Shown: one piece after another, positions 54,829 to 56,838 of the stretch
Numbering within the stretch: the first letter of the stretch is position 1
How the letters are laid out: the number at the start of each line of letters is the position of its first letter
Position numbers and translations under genes: made by a program
The notes under the pieces: model-generated
What the model was told of the DNA's origin: nothing
Databases searched by the model: none
What the model saw: the letters and a program-made list of their open reading frames with translations, nothing else
DNA from: Alphaproteobacteria bacterium
GTDB lineage: Bacteria; Pseudomonadota; Alphaproteobacteria; Sphingomonadales; Sphingomonadaceae
Length of the DNA stretch: 56,838 nt
NCBI GenBank assembly: GCA_018970445.1
Contig: JAGWWF010000009.1
Location: 66,141-122,978 of the forward strand
Reading direction: 5' to 3'

Positions 54829-56838
54829 GTGACGCTGTTGAACAGACTTGCCCAAGCCAAGACCGAAGAAGACGTGAAGGATGCGTATATCGCAGCGCTT
54901 GGCTTGAAGTCCTATTTCAAGGGGCTGGTCGATATCCAGACCGAGGAAATCTGGTTCGAAGCCAAAGACGCACCCACGCCCGCCATCATCATGTTCGGGC
55001 AATTGCTGGTTTATGTTCGCGCCGCGCGCAAGCGCGGCGAACCAATCCCGGCCTTCCTTGCGGTGATAGACCGCGAAAAGGCCGCCATCATGCCAACCGA
55101 AAAGGCGCTGCCGCTGCTGGAGGACAAGGCCATCATCTGGCCGAAATCCGGTTCGCAGGCTGGCAAGGAACTGGCGCAGCAAGTCGCCCCTTATGTGCAG
55201 GCGCACATCGTTGAATATACGATTGCCGGCGACGAGGCCGCCTTCATCAAAGCCGTGAAGGATGCCATCCGCGAACGACGCATCATCCGCACGCCCATCA
55301 CGCCCGACAATCTGCGCCAGGTGTTCGATCGTTGGGTGGACATGGTGGGCAGCGAACTCGGCGTCACCAGGCTGGCCGATTATGCCGTGCTGTTCTTTGC
55401 CGATATCATGCACGATGGCACCGAGGAAGCGATGCAGCGTCCTGCCGGTGCGCGTTTGCTGTTCACCGGAACGAAGCCGGTGTTCCTGCTCGATGGCGAG
55501 ACCTACGAACTGGCGAGCGAGCGCGGCTATCGCAATTTCTGGGCCATTTATCACCGCCCACCGGAACAGAAACACCGCCACTATCTGCTGGAACGGCGCG
55601 ACAGCCTGCTGCCGGTGGACGAACAGAAGTTCAAGGGCGCGTTCTACACACCGCTGCATATCGTGGACAAAGCCTATGACCAGTTGCGCGCCACGCTGGG
55701 TGAAGACTGGCAGGAACGCTATCTGGTGTGGGACATGTGCGCCGGCGTCGGCAATCTGGAAGCCAAGCACAGCAATTTGCGCAACGTCTTCATGTCCACG
55801 CTGGATCAGGCCGATGTGACGATCATGAAATCCAACCCGGCCTTCGCCGGGGCGGAGATTTTCCAATATGACTATCTCAATGATGACGTGACCGATTTCG
55901 GCGAGATTGATTACAGCCTATCGAACAAGCTGCCGCTGGCGCTGCGGCAGGCAATTGCCGATGCGCGCGAAGGCAAGAAAGGCGCGAAGCCGATCTTGGT
56001 ACTGATCAATCCGCCATATGCCGAAGCGATGAATGTCGACAGCAGAAAAGAAACCGGCGGCGGGGCTGCCGCAATAAAAACAGGCGTTGGGAAAACGCGA
56101 ATTTCTTATAGCATGACCGATCTAGGCTATGCAGCGCGTGAACTTTTTGTGCAATTTTTGCATCGTATCATGAAGGAGATTCCAATTTCGAAGCTTGCAA
56201 TGTTTAGTAAATTGAAATATGTAAACTCACCAAATTTTGATGAATTTCGTCGCCGTTGGACGGCCAAGTATCTAGATGGTTTTGTTGTTCATAGCCGTGT
56301 CTTTGATACGCTAAAGGGTGATTTTCCAATCGGCTTCCTCGTCTGGAACCTGGCAGAAAATGCTCCCACTGATCGTATAGATACGATTGCGCTAGATCGC
56401 ACCGGCTTAGCGATAGGCGAAAAATCATTTTATCGCGACTTGCCAAGAGCATCCCTTGCTGAGTGGATTGTTCGGCCACGATCCAACCGCACGCCCGCGC
56501 TGCCTCTTAATAATGCACTAGTTCCGACCGACCGAACCAATGACGTCCGTGGACGTTATTGGGCAGATGGTGCGATCGCAAGCATGATATGCAAAGGTAA
56601 TGACTTCCAGAACGCGGGCAATGCAACAGCACTTTTGTCATCTGGTTACAACAGTGCCGGAGCGTTCTTCGTCACTAGGCTAAACCTCTGGCAGTCTGCT
56701 GTTGTATTCAGTGCCCGCCGCCTTATCAAGCCAACATGGCTGAACGACCGCGACCAGTTTCTGCAACCCTCCGAACCACTGACCAATGAGTTCAAATCTG
56801 ACTGCCTCGTCTGGATGCTGTTCAACGGCAGCAACCTG
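54829..56838 (+). CDS. Nuclease-like / adenine DNA methyltransferase-like protein (3' end cut by window edge)
   Basis: At least 670 residues, still open at the right edge. The N-terminal part has DIQTEEIWFEAKD (residues 35-47), a candidate PD-(D/E)xK nuclease core. A central methyltransferase fold follows: SAM motif I WDMCAGVGNLE (Asp302) and catalytic motif NPPY (394-397) of N6-adenine methyltransferases. The combination resembles type IIG/Eco57I-like restriction-modification enzymes; exact family unresolved. GTG at 54829 has GGAGG 9 bases upstream. From about 56050 the sequence becomes AT-rich, with codons such as TTT, AAA and ATA rare in the rest of the window, suggesting foreign origin of the 3' half. 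The MTase assignment is firmer than the nuclease one. Confidence 0.75.
   Translation, partial: MTLLNRLAQAKTEEDVKDAYIAALGLKSYFKGLVDIQTEEIWFEAKDAPTPAIIMFGQLLVYVRAARKRGEPIPAFLAVIDREKAAIMPTEKALPLLEDKAIIWPKSGSQAGKELAQQVAPYVQAHIVEYTIAGDEAAFIKAVKDAIRERRIIRTPITPDNLRQVFDRWVDMVGSELGVTRLADYAVLFFADIMHDGTEEAMQRPAGARLLFTGTKPVFLLDGETYELASERGYRNFWAIYHRPPEQKHRHYLLERRDSLLPVDEQKFKGAFYTPLHIVDKAYDQLRATLGEDWQERYLVWDMCAGVGNLEAKHSNLRNVFMSTLDQADVTIMKSNPAFAGAEIFQYDYLNDDVTDFGEIDYSLSNKLPLALRQAIADAREGKKGAKPILVLINPPYAEAMNVDSRKETGGGAAAIKTGVGKTRISYSMTDLGYAARELFVQFLHRIMKEIPISKLAMFSKLKYVNSPNFDEFRRRWTAKYLDGFVVHSRVFDTLKGDFPIGFLVWNLAENAPTDRIDTIALDRTGLAIGEKSFYRDLPRASLAEWIVRPRSNRTPALPLNNALVPTDRTNDVRGRYWADGAIASMICKGNDFQNAGNATALLSSGYNSAGAFFVTRLNLWQSAVVFSARRLIKPTWLNDRDQFLQPSEPLTNEFKSDCLVWMLFNGSNL

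Overview
The window is a GC-rich (mostly 65-70% by eye), densely coded alphaproteobacterial chromosome segment. Several features point to a phototrophic sphingomonad: peripheral light-harvesting (LH2) genes pucB and pucA next to a PucC-family gene, a UrcA-family protein, a PEPxxWA-CTERM protein, a TonB-dependent receptor of the IVVTAQKR type, ATP12, zf-CHCC and DUF2007 proteins, and intergenic palindromes typical of sphingomonads. A Sandarakinorhabdus/Polymorphobacter-like organism is my best guess, inferred from the LH2 genes and not proven. No rRNA, tRNA, CRISPR array, complete prophage or insertion sequence was seen.

Layout. 1-9.9 kb: nadB (cut by the left edge) with an ABC-2 type ATPase, a TonB-dependent receptor, a zinc-finger protein, a degenerate aspartic-protease-like secreted protein, tldD, a flavin-oxidase-like protein, DUF2007, a P-II protein, gpmA and a short GntR regulator. 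9.9-17 kb: a thiolase/crotonase pair, divergent DUF1254/DUF1214 and benzoylformate decarboxylase-like genes, class III alcohol dehydrogenase and infA. 17-25 kb: a small orphan gene with a strong promoter and terminator; a cold-shock/DUF192 pair; a coxG-xdhC-molybdopterin transferase operon; a dienelactone hydrolase; and a MarR-thioesterase-SDR-isomerase operon. 25-31 kb: a Bax-inhibitor-1 protein, the ybbA/ybbP exporter genes with a hydrolase gene between them, a TesA-like esterase and thpR. 31.5-37 kb: the glycine cleavage operon gcvT-gcvH-methyltransferase-gcvPA-gcvPB behind a tandem glycine riboswitch. 37-43 kb: a PEP-CTERM protein, a lipoprotein, ispH, thrB, rnhA, pucC and convergent pucBA. 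43-47 kb: an M20-like protein and two convergent toxin-antitoxin modules. 47-54.4 kb: an MBL hydrolase, PaiB-like and HAD proteins, small membrane proteins, ATP12, and pccB/pccA for propionyl-CoA carboxylation. 54.4-56.8 kb: a repeat-rich gap, then a large open reading frame with nuclease-like and adenine-methyltransferase motifs that runs off the right edge and turns AT-rich partway, probably the edge of a restriction/defence region.

Most genes sit in tight operons with 1-17 bp overlaps (often ATGA or GTGA), so translational coupling is likely. Several genes appear to use TTG or GTG starts with good ribosome-binding sites. The most interesting items are an LH2 alpha subunit with a long Ala/Pro/Glu-rich C-terminal tail and substitutions at pigment-tuning positions, the composition-shifted nuclease-methyltransferase gene at the right edge, and several enzyme-family proteins that lack canonical catalytic residues.
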